Part shown: piece after piece, positions 10,501-22,762 of the stretch
Numbering within the stretch: position 1 is the stretch's first letter
How the letters are laid out: every line of letters starts with the position of its first letter
Assembly (NCBI GenBank): GCA_025667525.1
Contig: CM046875.1
Location: 205,836,271 to 205,900,270 of the forward strand
From: Glebionis coronaria
Taxonomy: Eukaryota > Streptophyta > Magnoliopsida > Asterales > Asteraceae
DNA length: 64,000 bases
Direction: 5' to 3'
Position numbers and translations under genes: made by a program
Notes under the pieces: model-generated
Told to the model about the DNA's origin: nothing
Seen by the model: the letters and a program-made list of their open reading frames with translations, nothing else
Databases searched by the model: none

Positions 10501-11277
10501 CATTTGGGGGAAAACCCCTTTGGTTTTAATGATTTAAGTTTTTAGGGTTTATGGAATTAAGGGTTATAGCAGGTAAGGGTTTAATCCAAAAAAGGAAAGG
10601 ATTAATTTTAAATATGGTGTTTGGTGGGAAATAAGGGTTGACCATTTGACCCTTTTTAATAAGTTGGTGGGTTGTGGGTTGGACAGGTTGGGTCGGGTAA
10701 AGGGTTTGGTAATATGGGTGGGTTATGGTGACGTGTAAGGAGGGGATTGGGTGGGTAGGTTTGGCTGTTTGACTGAAATGGCCCCCAAGCTTTCTTTTCT
10801 TCTTCACTTTGTATTAATTAGCTCCAAACTTCATTCCCTTTGATTTCAACTTTGGCAGTTTGACATTTTTGGCACATAATGTTTTGCAAACTTAATATAA
10901 GGACTTCAAATGTAATAAATGCAATCTTCAAGGGCCAATCTTGTAATATCTTCATTCCTCAAGGACCATTCCTGCAAAACTTGATTTCTTCAAGGTCTTA
11001 ACTTGCCAAAACTTCAAAAATGAGGGACCAAAGTTACCAATCTTCAATTCTTCAAGGTCCATTTTGGAAATTCCAGATTTGGGTTCGGTTCATTGTGCGG
11101 CTTCGTTTCCCGTGTTCGTTTTTGAATAATTCTTGTGATCTTTTGCCATTTCCTCAATATCCGTACCTAAAATACACAAGCAACAAACACGAGCATATAT
11201 TTGGCAGTTTTAATGATATTTTATGCATTTTAAGCCCGATTTGGACGATGAGACTATGTATAAAAGCAGTCTCATCA
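7513..11277 (-). repeat. Athila-type LTR, minus orientation (LTR A)
   Basis: Read on the minus strand it begins TGATGAGACTGC at 11277, inside a 9-bp inverted repeat (11247-11255 with 11268-11276), exactly as the LTRs at 20329 and 32844. It carries the same ordered blocks as those LTRs: a U3 rich in AGGGACC..CTTG repeats (about 10870-11080), AT-rich central DNA, and GGAAAACCG..GAGTTCGTTCTC near the far end (7571-7615). It is clearly more diverged than the 16100 and 28608 pair. The far end is not cleanly resolved (7496-7560). Sequence just beyond 11277 (GTAGGGAGA on the minus strand) looks like a PPT, so it was probably a 3' LTR. Confidence 0.75.
8707..8779 (+). other. tRNA-derived, Pol III promoter-like segment within LTR A
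   Basis: A perfect B-box GGTTCGAGTCC lies at 8758-8768. An A-box-like TAGGGCAATTGG lies about 45 bp upstream, near 8713, the spacing of an intronless tRNA. A T run (CCTTTTT) follows at 8779. The predicted acceptor arms do not pair and no good anticodon stem is visible, so it is not a functional tRNA gene. A tRNA-headed SINE remnant is the likeliest reading. It is absent from the corresponding parts of the LTRs at 16100 and 28608. Confidence 0.6.
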
Positions 11278-11306
11278 TCTCCCTACTCTTTTGTTTAAAT
11301 AAATGC

Positions 11307-12338
11307 AATAAGTAAGGTCGTACGATTTAAAAGGTTACTTAGCTTCTAGCCCAAGATCGTTTAAAAGTTGCTCGTGTTCGTATAGAGTTCATAGCCAAGG
11401 CATAACTTATTGAAGCGGGATGCAAAGATTGGCAAGTTCTAAAAAGGCCCTAACAAGGCATGAGGAGCTCCATTTTGTTTCTGAAGATCCAAGATGATGT
11501 GAAGTATCATTATTCTAAAATAAATATGAAGGATCGAGACACACGACGAGAATCAATATACTCCCCTAAAGATCATGGAGAAGTCTATCCAAAAAGACCC
11601 TAACAAGGTATAAGGATAAATATATCTAAGCCCTAAAAGGAGGCGGATCGTTGTATATCAAAATCCCAAATAAAGATTGAAGAAAAATGATGAAGTCGTG
11701 GTCCAAGTTTGAAGAAATTCCATATATGAAGAGAAGACCATTATTTCAAGAACGTCTTCCAAGATTTGAAGTTCAAAACACATGCCAAATATCGGCCCGA
11801 GAAAGGTCTCAAATCGTGAAACGATTTATGCCAAGATATGAACTTAAGAAGATTACGAGAAGCTGTTTTAAAAGATCGTGTCCTTCGGCTAACTATCGAT
11901 TAAATCGTGCTACTTTATTTTCGGCCTTAATAAGTTATCGAAATAAGTCAATGATGTATCCTCGTGATCATTAAGACAAAATAAAATATAAGGGATACCA
12001 ATTAGGAATAAGGGAGTCTAAGTGCGTAATTATCACTCATGCGTAATGATTGTGTTGCTAACTTATAATGACAATGATCTCGTTACATGCTTAGCAGGGA
12101 ATCAAGTGAAAATCGAGGGTGACAAACTTATCTCTATGAGGCATTCACGTGTTCTTATTCTTTGACCCTAAAAGTCACTAAATCGTGATGAAAACAATGC
12201 ATTATGTCTAAAACACGTCTAGTAGTTTATTTAAGTTTACGTTTTCAATAAATGTCACCTAAAAAACAATTTTGGAAGTGCTATGATACTTAATTCTAGA
12301 ATTACATAGGGACACGGCAATGGTTTAGTATAGGGGAG
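11307..12338 (+). mobile_element. 3' internal fragment of a plus-strand Athila-type element
   Basis: Starting at about GCAATAAGTAAGGTCGTACG it matches the 3' internal segment of the element at 55939-63421 (about 60629-61440), and in reverse complement the region downstream of pol in the 16100-32844 element (about 20440-21400). It ends in a polypurine tract (TATAGGGGAG, 12329-12338) directly before LTR B, so it is the last internal kilobase of a plus-strand element whose 5' part is gone. The 95-codon frame at 11687-11974 lies within this non-coding region and is not credible. Confidence 0.75.
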
Positions 12339-15300
12339 TGATGAGACTGATTTTATACATAGTCTCATCTTCCAAATCGGGCTTAAAACGCTTAAAATAT
12401 CATCAAAACACCCCAAAATATGCTTGTGTTTGTTCATTGTGTATTTTAGGTACGGATATCGTGAAATCAACAAAATATCACAAGAATCAAGCAAAAACGA
12501 ACATGGGAAATGAAGTCGCACAAAGAACCGGACCTGAATCATAAATTTTCATTGAAGTCCTTGAGGTTTTGAAGTTTGGCAAGATTGGTCCTTCATATTT
12601 TGAAGACTTGACATTTTATACCCTTGCAAAACTCAATATTGCATATTAGGTCCCTAAAATGTTAAGATATTGCATTAATGACCTTTAAAGAATTCATTTA
12701 TTACAATAAATGCCCTTGTGACAAGTTTATAAAGTTTTTGGTGGCCAGAATGAGAAAAATGAAACTTTCATATAAAGGGACATTGGGTTTTGGCTGTTTT
12801 AATACCAAGTGACAAAGACAAGGGAGTCTAGGGACCAAAATGGGACAAACACTGAAACTTATCCCAGCCAACCATCCAGCCATGTCATCCTCCACCACCA
12901 ATTAGCACCAACCACCTCATTCCCACTTCACACGTCACCATCCACTACCCCAAAAAAACCAGATTTATTTAAATATACGTTTTGAAAAAGTATTATTAAT
13001 ACTTTTTCCCACTAAACAAAGTCTAATCCCCCTCACCCTGATTAAACCACCTGTTCATCACCACCCCTAATCACATAAACCCTAAATCCTAATTTCCACT
13101 AATCAAAGGGATAATCCCTAATCTTTTCCAAATCATTGATTAAGCCCTATCTCACCATAACCCCACCCAAAATAACCCACCAGACACAACCATGTGACAC
13201 CCCCAATGGTCCCCTGCCTATCACTTTCCCTCAAAACCCTAGGAGGGGACAAGATTAATGGTGTGATCTTATTCCTTGGCCCCAAAGGCCTGATAAACGG
13301 CCATGATGCAAAGACTAGAGCTGTCCATCCAGAATATCACATGTGAACCAAGGTTGACTGAAATTTCAAAATTTGTCCAAGGGCAGCTTAGGAATTTTAT
13401 GAATTAGGGTTTAAGGTCTCTAGATAGTTCTATTGTAGCTTATAAAAGGAGAAGCCAACATGTGGCATTCCTTTTGTTCCAGTTTTTGTATAAATTTTAA
13501 AATATTAATGAAAATGAAATTTTTATTTTTATGCAACACTGAGTTCCAAGTTTATTAGTTTTCTTAGTGTAATCATTTACTATTATTTGCAAAATTAGTT
13601 TCAAGGTTTATCAAGTTTTCTTCATTTCCCAAAAGATTTTCAGAAAATCTGTTTTCTTGAAGATATTTGGACCCAAGCTCATGTTTTTGGGGTTTTGTTG
13701 ACGTGACAACTGAAATAAAACTCCAAGGATTGAGTTTTGTTTCAGTATGGTTTCAAAAGATTGGTTTTTCAAAAAGTGTGGTTTCAAAAAGTTTGGTTTA
13801 AAATCTGGTTTCAAAAGTTTTTTTTACTTTGGTTTATAAGCTACAAGCTATAAGTTGGTTTAGACAATAAGCCAAGCTGATTGCCTTGTAAATTTCTATC
13901 AGTTCATCACCCTATTCTATTGTGTGTTTCATTTTTTTAGGTGGAAGATATATTGGGTGTTGTAGATTCTTGTTATCCACCACCATCACTCTCTTTACAT
14001 CACAGCTTTTCACAAACCCTAGCTCAAGCCTCCTGCTTGATGGAGATTGCTTTTCAGCCATAGTGGGGCCCGGATGTGGGTCACACAAGGTAAAATCCTG
14101 GGATTGAACCCTCCTAATGGTTTGAATTTGATGCTTATGTGTTTTATGTTAATCTGTTGATGTGGTTAGTTTAAGTGTTGGATTATGCTTATATGATGTT
14201 TTGAAGTTAGTTAGAATAGGTTAGAAACTCATTGGTAGTAATTGGTGTTGATTCTGTTTGTTAAAAGTTGGTTTTAAGTCAATAAAGAGTCTTTGGGATT
14301 AGGTTTTGGGGTATGCAGTTGACAACTGATTGGTCTAAAACCTGTTTAAACACACTTTAACTAGGTAGTACTAGGTTGTTTGGTGGTTTGGTTTGAGTAA
14401 CATAGAAGAAATCAGACATTGCATGCTTAAATATTTGGTAAAAGTAGCTAGGTAAAAATCAGTAGACTAAACCTAGCTTGTTCTAGTACCTTGTGTTTCC
14501 AAACTTTGTAGTTAGTTAGAGTTCTTGTTATTATAGGGTTTAGAAGTTGTTTGTGGTGGTTTGGGTGGGACTTGAGTGAGTTTTGGCCAACCAAAACTCA
14601 CCCATAGGTCAATCAGACCAGCAAAACACTCACAGACCCTTACAAGCATCACAGTAACTGTAATTTGGCCCTTTTGTGATTTTCTTGTTTTGAACTTGTT
14701 GTTTTTATTGTTTTGTGACTCCACACAACCCAACTGGTTGTGGGTGTGCCTTTGGTATCTAACAAAACCCAAAAACAAGCTTGAAATCCACTAAAAGGTC
14801 CCAAGACCCGTTTTCTGCTTAGAGCAATGGGAAGAAATTTTCCACTGCTGGTGTCTAAGTTCCCACTACTTAGCAAAAAGACAAGAACCCCCTAGTTGTC
14901 ACTTTCAGTTGGGGTTTTTTTTGTCTGTAGTGACCAAAATTTGTCTTTTTTCTTTAATTTCAAATTTCCCTGCTTTGTTATTTTATTTTAAAATTTTTCA
15001 TTAAGTTAGTTTTTATATTACTGTTCATTTGCTATTTTTTAGGTTTATTTCAATTTAAATTAGTTTATTTAAATATTGTTTTTATCTTTTAGTGCAAAAA
15101 TTTAATATTCTTCAGTTTTTCAAATTTTCTTAGTTTCAGAAAAATAATTTAAAATTTTTAGTTTAAAAAGTTTCACTGTTCACTCTTTTTATTAATTTTT
15201 TAGATTTAATTTTAGTTTAATTAGGTTTTAATGAAAACTATTTCGTCTTTTAGTGTAAAATTACTTTTTTCAACATTTTCTTTTTTTTTGCTGTTAAGTA

Positions 15301-15886
15301 TTATAAAATAGGATTTTTGAAACAGTAAGTTTATTTTTAGCATTATTTTATTATTATTAATCATTATTAGTTTAAAAATTGTTTTTAGTGTTTTAAAAAT
15401 AGAAAAATAGTTTCTAAAAATTAGGAAAAATACTTTTTGGTCTTTAAATAATATAAGTGAGAAATTAGTTAATTGTATTTAATTTTAGCACTTTAATTAG
15501 CATTTAAAATTGAATATTTAATTAATAAAAAGTTTTAAAATTTATTTATTGAATTTTTATTCTTATTTATATTATTTTAAACTTAGTTTTCATTTTTAAT
15601 TAATTTTTAGCTTTACTTTTTAATTTTGTCGCGTTTTACGTATTTACATTCGCGTTTTACGTCATACGTCGTAGTGTAATCGTAGTCGTAGCTCGTCTTT
15701 TATTTTCTATCTCAAACCTAAAAATGACACTAATCCAAACTTGGATTTTATATAATTGGCACACAAATCATACACCTCCGCGGAGAACGAACTTGGAATT
15801 TTCGTCTTCACGGTTTTCCTAAATCGTGTCGATTAATACTTTCCTATAATACGTCTTTTTCCTAAAAGCGTATTTTTACTACATCA
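12339..15886 (+). repeat. Athila-type LTR, plus orientation (LTR B)
   Basis: It begins TGATGAGACTGA after a PPT and ends ACTACATCA (TG...CA), length 3548 bp. The start shows the family hairpin (12340-12348 with 12361-12369). It also contains the FRAGMENT-repeat region with TTGGCAAG/GGTCC blocks (12560-12720) and an imperfect GCAATGGGAA..TTTTCCACTGC inverted repeat (14823-14851). It belongs to the same subfamily group as LTR A and inverts it across about 1 kb. No 5' partner LTR or TSD was found, and copia gag sequence begins directly at 15887. Confidence 0.8.
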
Positions 15887-16094
15887 GTCAACAAGGCATA
15901 AATCATGAAGCTGAGAAAACATGCATTCATTACAATTCCATCATCTCAAATTAGAATTCACTTTGCACTTAGGCTTCTATAGAGAGGTAGAACCTTTTGT
16001 CTTAGCTACATGATTTTTTATTCAAATCTGAAATAATATTCCTAGGGTGAACTTCTACTTTCTTCTTCATAGTGCTACTATTGGAAGGCTTAAT
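15887..16094 (-). pseudogene. Ty1/copia gag remnant, distal piece split off by Athila insertion
   Basis: Translated on the minus strand this piece gives KKKVEVHPRN and, in a shifted frame, a CNECM..HDLCL motif. These are blocks of the Cys/His region of Asteraceae copia Gag. It continues the gag remnant whose other half begins at 32850. The reading frame carries across the duplicated CCTAT site, showing that one gene was split by the Athila-type element. Stops and frameshifts are present within 200 bp. It ends abruptly at LTR B. Confidence 0.75.
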
Positions 16095-16099
16095 CCTAT
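16095..16099. repeat. Target site duplication CCTAT (left)
   Basis: CCTAT directly precedes the LTR terminus TGATGTTG at 16100 and recurs directly after the other LTR terminus at 32845-32849. A 5-bp duplication is the norm for LTR retrotransposon integrases. Confidence 0.9.
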
Positions 16100-19000
16100 T
16101 GATGTTGTAAATTAGCACTTGTTTAGGAAAACAAGGCAATTAGGACAAGTATTAACAAGTAGTTTAGGAAAACCACAAGTTATGACCCTAAAATGAGTTC
16201 GTTCTCAAGGAGGCTAGTGTGTTATGAGTGTAATGATTTGGATAACTTCGTGATTATACTTGTGAGAAAGAAAAATAGAAAGGGGATAAGAAGAGAATGA
16301 CGGTTACAATGTCGTATTAAACTAAGACGAAAAAGGTGTACACGTAAAACCGTAAAAAGCAATAAAATTAAAATTTTACCCTAAAAATTCCTAAAAATCA
16401 GTAAAAATCCAAAAAAATATTCTAAGAGTTTACAAAAAAATCCAAACTTGCCAAAACCTTTTAATTAATTAAATAATGACTTTTTAATGCTAATTAAAGC
16501 CCTAAAAATCAATATTAACTATTAAAAAGTCCAAAACAAGATCTTAAAGTTTGTAAACCTTTAAAATAACCTAATTAAGCTAAAAAGTATTTTTCAAAAT
16601 TTTATAACCACTAAAAACTATTTTTAAACAATTAAAAACTAATAAAACTTAAATTAATTCCAGAAAATAATTAAAAGACTCTAAAAATATTTGGAAAGTT
16701 GCAAAATTCCTAATTAAGTTTCTACAATCTAGGAAAAATATAAAAACTTAGAAATCAGACTTCTAATTTTTAACAATAAAATAATATTAAAATATTATTA
16801 AAAATCCAAAAATCATAAAAAATTCTAAAAAGTTGCAAACTAGCTTAATTTAACCTAAATAACTCAGAAATGAACTTGAAATTACCTAAATACCCTTAAT
16901 GGGCCTAGAAAATAGGCTAAACCCAAAACAGATCCTTATTGGGCCAAATTTGAGCCCAATATAAAAATGTGGTCCGAATAAGCCCAAAAAGCACTACTTG
17001 ACTCAAAATTTGATTTTAAACAACTTTTTCCAAAGGCCTAAAAGCTGAAAGTGTGAAATAAGCTAGCTTATATCAAACATCTTATTCTTAATGGGCTTTT
17101 TGGCCCATTAAGCTATAACCTAATGCCATAAGCTAATTAGACACACGAGCTTCTTTTGTCCTAAATAAGACTTCTGTAAAAAGAAATTTGAAATAAGCCC
17201 AAGGAATAAGCCCGAAAATGTAATAAGCAATCTACAGAAAACGACAAAATAGTCGTTTTTGAGTTCTAGGCCACCCCAAAAGCTGATTCAAGTTTCTAAA
17301 GCTTTTAAATGACTTAATTAAGCAAAATCAACAAAGAGTTTTCAAATAAGCTGACTCAATAAGCTGGAAAAAGCAAATAAACACTTATGTAAAAGTCAAA
17401 TAAGTTGGTTTTCTAGCAAAAAGTCAAAGTCAAAGTCCAATAAGATCCAGTCTAATCAAATGGGTCAAATAATGAAGATCTATCACAAAAAATAAGTTGT
17501 TGCAGGTCTGGATAAGCTAAAATATCTTATTGATAAGCTGATGACAAATTAACACTAGCAGGGGCTAGTTTTGGGTGTTGAGCAGTGGAAACGTTTTCCA
17601 CTGCTTGACTTGTTTCACTTTTTGTCTTTAGTGACTTTTTTGGAGATTCAGATTTCACAAAGGCACCCAAATGATCTTTGGATCAAAAGGAGTCAATAAC
17701 AATAAAAAAAATCACAACCACTATCACCCAATTGATACAGTTAATTTAATAAAGCACCAGATCTAGCCCAGACTTGAACAAATAAGCAGAACAGGTTCAA
17801 TAAGCACTTAGAGCAATATTCAGCCAGCTAAACTCAACCAAATGCATACACAAGCTATTATAAACTCAAATGAACAAGTCTAAACAGGTTTCATGCAATG
17901 ATTCAAAGTATTAAGCAAGATTCAAGCACCTTAAGTTACTGATGAACACAAGAACATGCAGTCTTACACTTTGCTGATGTATTTGACCAACAAGCTAGAT
18001 TCAAACCTCAAGATCTATCAAATAAGTTATAATAATGATGTTTTAAAAACTTTCAACCCTAAGCATGCACAAATACTAGATTTCACAAAAATCTTAGGTC
18101 AAAAACAGTTAAACTTAACAAGTTATAGCAGATTGTATGATTTGAAGTTTCAAACCCAAAAACATGCAGCAAAACACTCTCAACCAAGCATATATCAGAT
18201 ATAGAGCACAAACACAAACTTTCCACAACACAATAACAAGATTTGAACTTAAACAGGTAGTCCCAAACACCCTTTTAACTTTTCAAAGCAAATTTTAAAC
18301 AAGAAAAAGTGTGATTCAGTTTACCCAATGACCAATCTAGCATATAAACAACATTATCATGCAAGACTAAGCAGATTTAAGCCAAGAAATCAACAAGAAC
18401 ACCAATAGAGCACAAATCCACAAAAAATCCAATGTTTATCAGATTTTCAAGGTTTTAAGACAAACCTCATGGATGTACATCCACACCCACGAATTTATGA
18501 GCTTATGTGCTAGCAAGAACAAGCCCAAGCTTCCAATAACAACCCTGCTAAGATTCAACAAAGTTAGAAGAAAAAATCAAAAACAGAAAGGTGACTTTTT
18601 GGAAAATAAACTTGATTGATGCAACCTTGTTACCCCACACTTGATTATCCCCAAGTTATAAGCCTCACCACACCTTAATATCACAATTAGGATGCTATGA
18701 TCAGCCCTATAACCCAAGAATTCCAAGGTTTGAACAAGAACTTAGCAAAATATCAAATTTTGATCCAATGTGTAATTTCTTACACAAGGTTTAAAAAACT
18801 TTTTAAGGTCCAATTACAGTTAACAAATATCATAAACAAGCTTAAAATAAGGTGGTACTTGGTCTTTCTTCAACACACTTAACACACTTTCATTAATAGA
18901 AAAGAGGATTTACAAGTAGTTGAACAAGGAAAAACCAAGAGCAGTTGTGAAAATGAGACCCTATGGCTTTATATAGAGCCTTACATGTGAACTAGGAACA

Positions 19001-20329
19001 GATAAAAACACTAAACCCTAATGCTTGAAGTCCCAAAAATGCCCTTGTGGAGTTTGAATATCTTGGAATCATGTGACGGATTCTTGGCTATTTGTGGAGC
19101 TGGCAGCTGTAGAAAAGTGATCAAGGGTCTCCAATAAGCTTAGAAACAAAGCTGGATTGTGGGACGTTGATTTCCTGTCACTGTTTTGTCTCCTTGCCCA
19201 AAGGTGTGGCAGGGGAATCTCATGTGGGACTGAGGAGTGAGGTGGCAAGTATTTTTGAAGTTGGGATGGGATTAATGGGTCATTAATCACCAATCTGGAG
19301 GTTATTGGGTGCTAATTTCAAACGCATTAAGAAAACCCAAATTTGTGAAGAACATGAATAGTGCAAGTTTTTATCTGTTTAAGTTTTTAAACATTGTGTT
19401 TAACGCGTTTTAAATAAACTAATCCAAGATTAGTTAAAGTTGTTGTGAGTGGATAGCTGAGGTGGATGAATGGTGAAAGGGGATTGGTGGATTTTGGTGA
19501 GTGGGGCACGTGTCACCCCCTCACTTGTTAAGGTAACAATCTTGTCTGGCCAGTATTAGTCCTTCACTTCCTTCCCTTTTGTCATTTCAGTTATAAACTC
19601 TATCAACGCCCATTTCCTTCTTTAACAACTTTTCATTTTTCACACTTTTGTCCAAAACATTTTGCAAAGTGAATTCAGGGGTAATTCTTGCCATTTTGTG
19701 ATTCTTGAGGGATTGATTTGGCATTTTCTTGATGGATAATGGTCTTAACTTGTATGATTGGCATTTTGGAGGACTGAAATTGCCATGTCTTTATTTATGA
19801 GGGACCATTCTTGCCAAATGTTGAAAGTCAAGGGTCCTTTTTGTAATTTTGGGATTTTCAAAGGACCAAACTTGTAATTTCTTGTATTTTGAAGGACTTC
19901 ATGATATATTTGACTTTGTGGAGGATAATGGTTGATAATTTAGCTTTGTTAAGGGACCAAACTTGTTAATTCTTCAAAGTAGAGGGCCCTTTTGTAATTT
20001 TGACAAACTTTAGGGACCAAACTTGTAATTATGAAGATACAAGGGTATAAAGTGTCAATTATTCCATATTGGAGGACCCTTCTTCATAATTCTTCAAATC
20101 TTCAAGGGTTTTCTTGGGAAAATTCTTCAATAAGGCTTGGTTCATTGTGCGGTTTCGTTTCCCGTGTTCGTTTTTGCATGATTCTTGTGATCTTTTGTCA
20201 TTTTCTCAATATCCGTACCTAAAATACACAAGCAACAAACACAAGCATATATATGGGTATTTTGATGATATTTAATGCATTTTAAGCCCTTTTTGGACGA
20301 TGAGACTATGTATAAAAGCAGTCTCATCA
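16100..20329 (-). repeat. 3' LTR of Athila-type element (4230 bp)
   Basis: On the minus strand it runs from TGATGAGACTGC (20329) to ACAACATCA (16100). Features include the terminal 9-bp inverted repeat (20299-20307 with 20320-20328), U3 repeats of AGGGACCAAACTTGTAATT type (19700-20110), and a perfect 11-bp inverted repeat at 17581-17605 (AGCAGTGGAAA with a 3-nt loop). Short frames of 82, 61 and 74 codons occur at the same places in the other LTR, but drift without codon-like constraint and are not taken as genes. Confidence 0.92.
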
Positions 20330-20341
20330 CTCCCCCATACT
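20330..20341 (-). promoter_or_regulatory. Polypurine tract of Athila-type element
   Basis: The minus-strand sequence AGTATGGGGGAG abuts the LTR start TGATGAG. This is the expected plus-strand primer for reverse transcription. Similar AGTATGGGGG tracts occur further upstream in the element near 21723 and 21780. Confidence 0.85.
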
Positions 20342-22159
20342 AAATCATTCCCGTGCCCTCACGCAATGCTAGAATAAAGTATCGTAGCACCTCCAAAATT
20401 CATTTTATTCACTTTATTGAATGATAAACTAGCTTCACTACTACTATTTCTACTACTACTTGCGTTTTAGACATAATGTATGATTTTCATCGCAAAATGG
20501 GACGTTTAGGTTCATAGAATAAGAACACATAAATGCTTCGTTAGAAATAATTTCATCGTTCTCGATTTTCACCCCAATTCCATGCCAAGCGTGCAACGAG
20601 ATCATTGTCATTATAAGTTAGTAATGCTAACACTACTCATATGCCCTAATCACGTACTTATCCTCCCAATTTCCTAAGTTGTATCTCTTATATTTTATTT
20701 TGTCTTGAATGTTTCACGAGGATACATTGTTTGACTTATGCGATAATAGAGATTTAGGTCTAAAAATAGAGTCCTAACGGTGTAACCAAGACCATCAAAT
20801 CAATAACCCCTCCCAATAGACAACGATGTCAAAAAGTTAAGTCAACAAGAAGAATCGATAAACACGGTTTTATAACGGTTTTGAACATGAGACTTATTAC
20901 CAAGACTTTTATACGCCCCCTAACGGAAGGGCCTTATTATCTTTGGTTTACCTCTATCTTTTATTCAACTTCGCCATGAAGCTTTTATTATGACTTCGGT
21001 CTTGCCTTGCCTTTTATTATCCACCTCATCGGTAGTTTTATTAGCCAAAGACGTATATCCTCACGCTAAGGCGAATTTTGGATCTTTAAAGCTTCGAATA
21101 TTAAGGCTTGATTCACTTTCAATTTTGCATAGATTTTTCGGCCTTGAGGGGCTTCAAATTGTTTGCTTGATTTAGGTGAGCACTTGAAATCTTATTATTG
21201 GGTGAAGCTTTTGATTATTCGGGTGCCAATACTTCAAAACCGTGACGCTGGCGATACCTTAATGTCTTCCCAATTTAATTACACGGAAGCTACTAGAAAA
21301 GACTAGAAACCCAACAATCCCAACTAAACCGCTAAGTTAATATTTATTAAGCAAAAAATATTTACATGCGAAGGGAGAATAAGCAAACAACGAGAACACA
21401 TGAGTTTTTGAAAGAATACGAGTACGCTACGTTTAACATAGTAACTTATAATTAACCCTATCATTTCTCGTCCTCACTTAAGAGACTTAGCCTAATGTGA
21501 AGTTAAGGAATCAAAGCTAAGTGCTCAACAAACACGGTCAAGTCAAAAATTACTCTTATTCTCGCCATCGGAAAACCTATATTCGTGTCTTCAAACACTT
21601 ATAAAACATGAGAAAAATTTTAAAATTTGGCCATTTTTAGCCTTATTTTGCAACAAAAACGATAAACAAAAAGATAAACTTTGGAAAGCGTGAAGGTTTG
21701 GCAAGGTAAGTATCTATTCACCCCCCCATACTAAAGTTAAACATTTTCCTCAATGTTTCAAGTCTAGGGGTGCAAACACCCCCATACTAGAGACGTAGTC
21801 GAATGCCTAATCTAGCATGGAAAGGGTGTAACCGTTAAATTTAAAGCCGTTTATGAAGTGTGCTAAAAACCTAAGGTTAGAACATCAAAGGATATATCAT
21901 GGATATCGAGAAATTCTTCAAAGCAAACGATCGAGTGCTCACGTAAAATGAACACGAGAGGCTCCAATCGTGAAGATCATGATCATCTAAAAACCACAAT
22001 TCACAAACAACCACGAGACAACGAGTTTGAAGGGAACAAATCCCCACACGTTACTATATTAGAAAGCGATAATATATACATAGGATAAGCATGGGACTCC
22101 CCCACGAGGCACCTCGTTTTTGATTACCGAGTCATGAGCTTGACTCGATCCCCTCAATA
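20342..22159 (-). other. 3' non-coding region of Athila-type element
   Basis: There are about 1.8 kb between the integrase stop and the PPT. No env-like ORF or transmembrane segment was found. The block at 20440-21400 is the reverse complement of sequence shared with 11307-12338 and 60629-61440. A second block near 22090-22150 (ACTCGGTAATC..GGGGGAG on the minus strand) matches 59620-59720 of the element at 55939. Internal PPT-like tracts bracket an AAACATTGAGGA motif near 21745, which is also present near 59970. Confidence 0.7.
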
Positions 22160-22741
22160 CTAATTATCATTGGGGAAAGTGATTTGGTCGAGGTAGTTCA
22201 AGGATGGAACTTCCCCGCCAAAGTAGTGCTTCAACCTATGTCCATTCACCTTGAAATTGGGGCCATCATTTTGAGCTAGCTCGATGGTCCCATATGCAAT
22301 AACTTGAGTCATGGTGAATGGACCGGACCAACGGGATTTCAACTTACCGGAAAAGATTTTCAAGCGAGAATTAAAAAGCAAAACTTGATCCCCAATGTTA
22401 AAAACCCGGTTTTTAATTTTAGAATCATGCAACTTTTTAGTTTTTTCTTTATAAATTAATGAATTTTCATAAGCAATGTCCCTCAATTCATCCAATTCAT
22501 TTACTTGCATTTTCCGGTGTTTTCCCGCGGTCTCCATATCATCATTACAATGCTTTAGGGCCCAATAAGCCTTGTGTTCTAATTCGATAGGCAAATGACA
22601 ATTTTTCCCATACACAAGCTTATAGGGAGTGCACCCAATGGGCGTCTTATGAGCGGTCCTAAAGGACCATAAAGCATCGTCCAACTTATCCGACCAAGAT
22701 TGTCGGTTTTCCCCAACGGATCTCTCCAAGATCCTCTTCAA
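22160..22741 (-). pseudogene. Integrase C-terminal part, Athila-type pol
   Basis: These 193 codons are in the same frame as the upstream pol segment but separated from it by one TAA. They encode the end of the integrase core and the C-terminal domain: WSFRTAHKTPIG near residue 26, then the GPFTMTQ and HRLKHYFGGE blocks typical of gypsy integrase C-termini. The catalytic Glu sits just upstream of the first Met, between the stop and residue 1. Integrase would insert the element cDNA. Here it could be made only by readthrough of the stop. Confidence 0.9.
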
Positions 22742-22762
22742 CGCTCGGTTTGAAACCTCGAC

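Noticed and set aside
17956..18204. 82-codon ORF repeated at 30467-30715
   Set aside because: It is duplicated only because it lies in the two LTRs of one element. It has no recognised domain and lies in non-coding LTR sequence.
20342..22159. Env-like gene expected in some Athila elements
   Set aside because: No ORF above about 60 codons was found on the element's strand, and no signal or membrane segment. The 61-codon plus-strand frame at 20990-21175 is unsupported.
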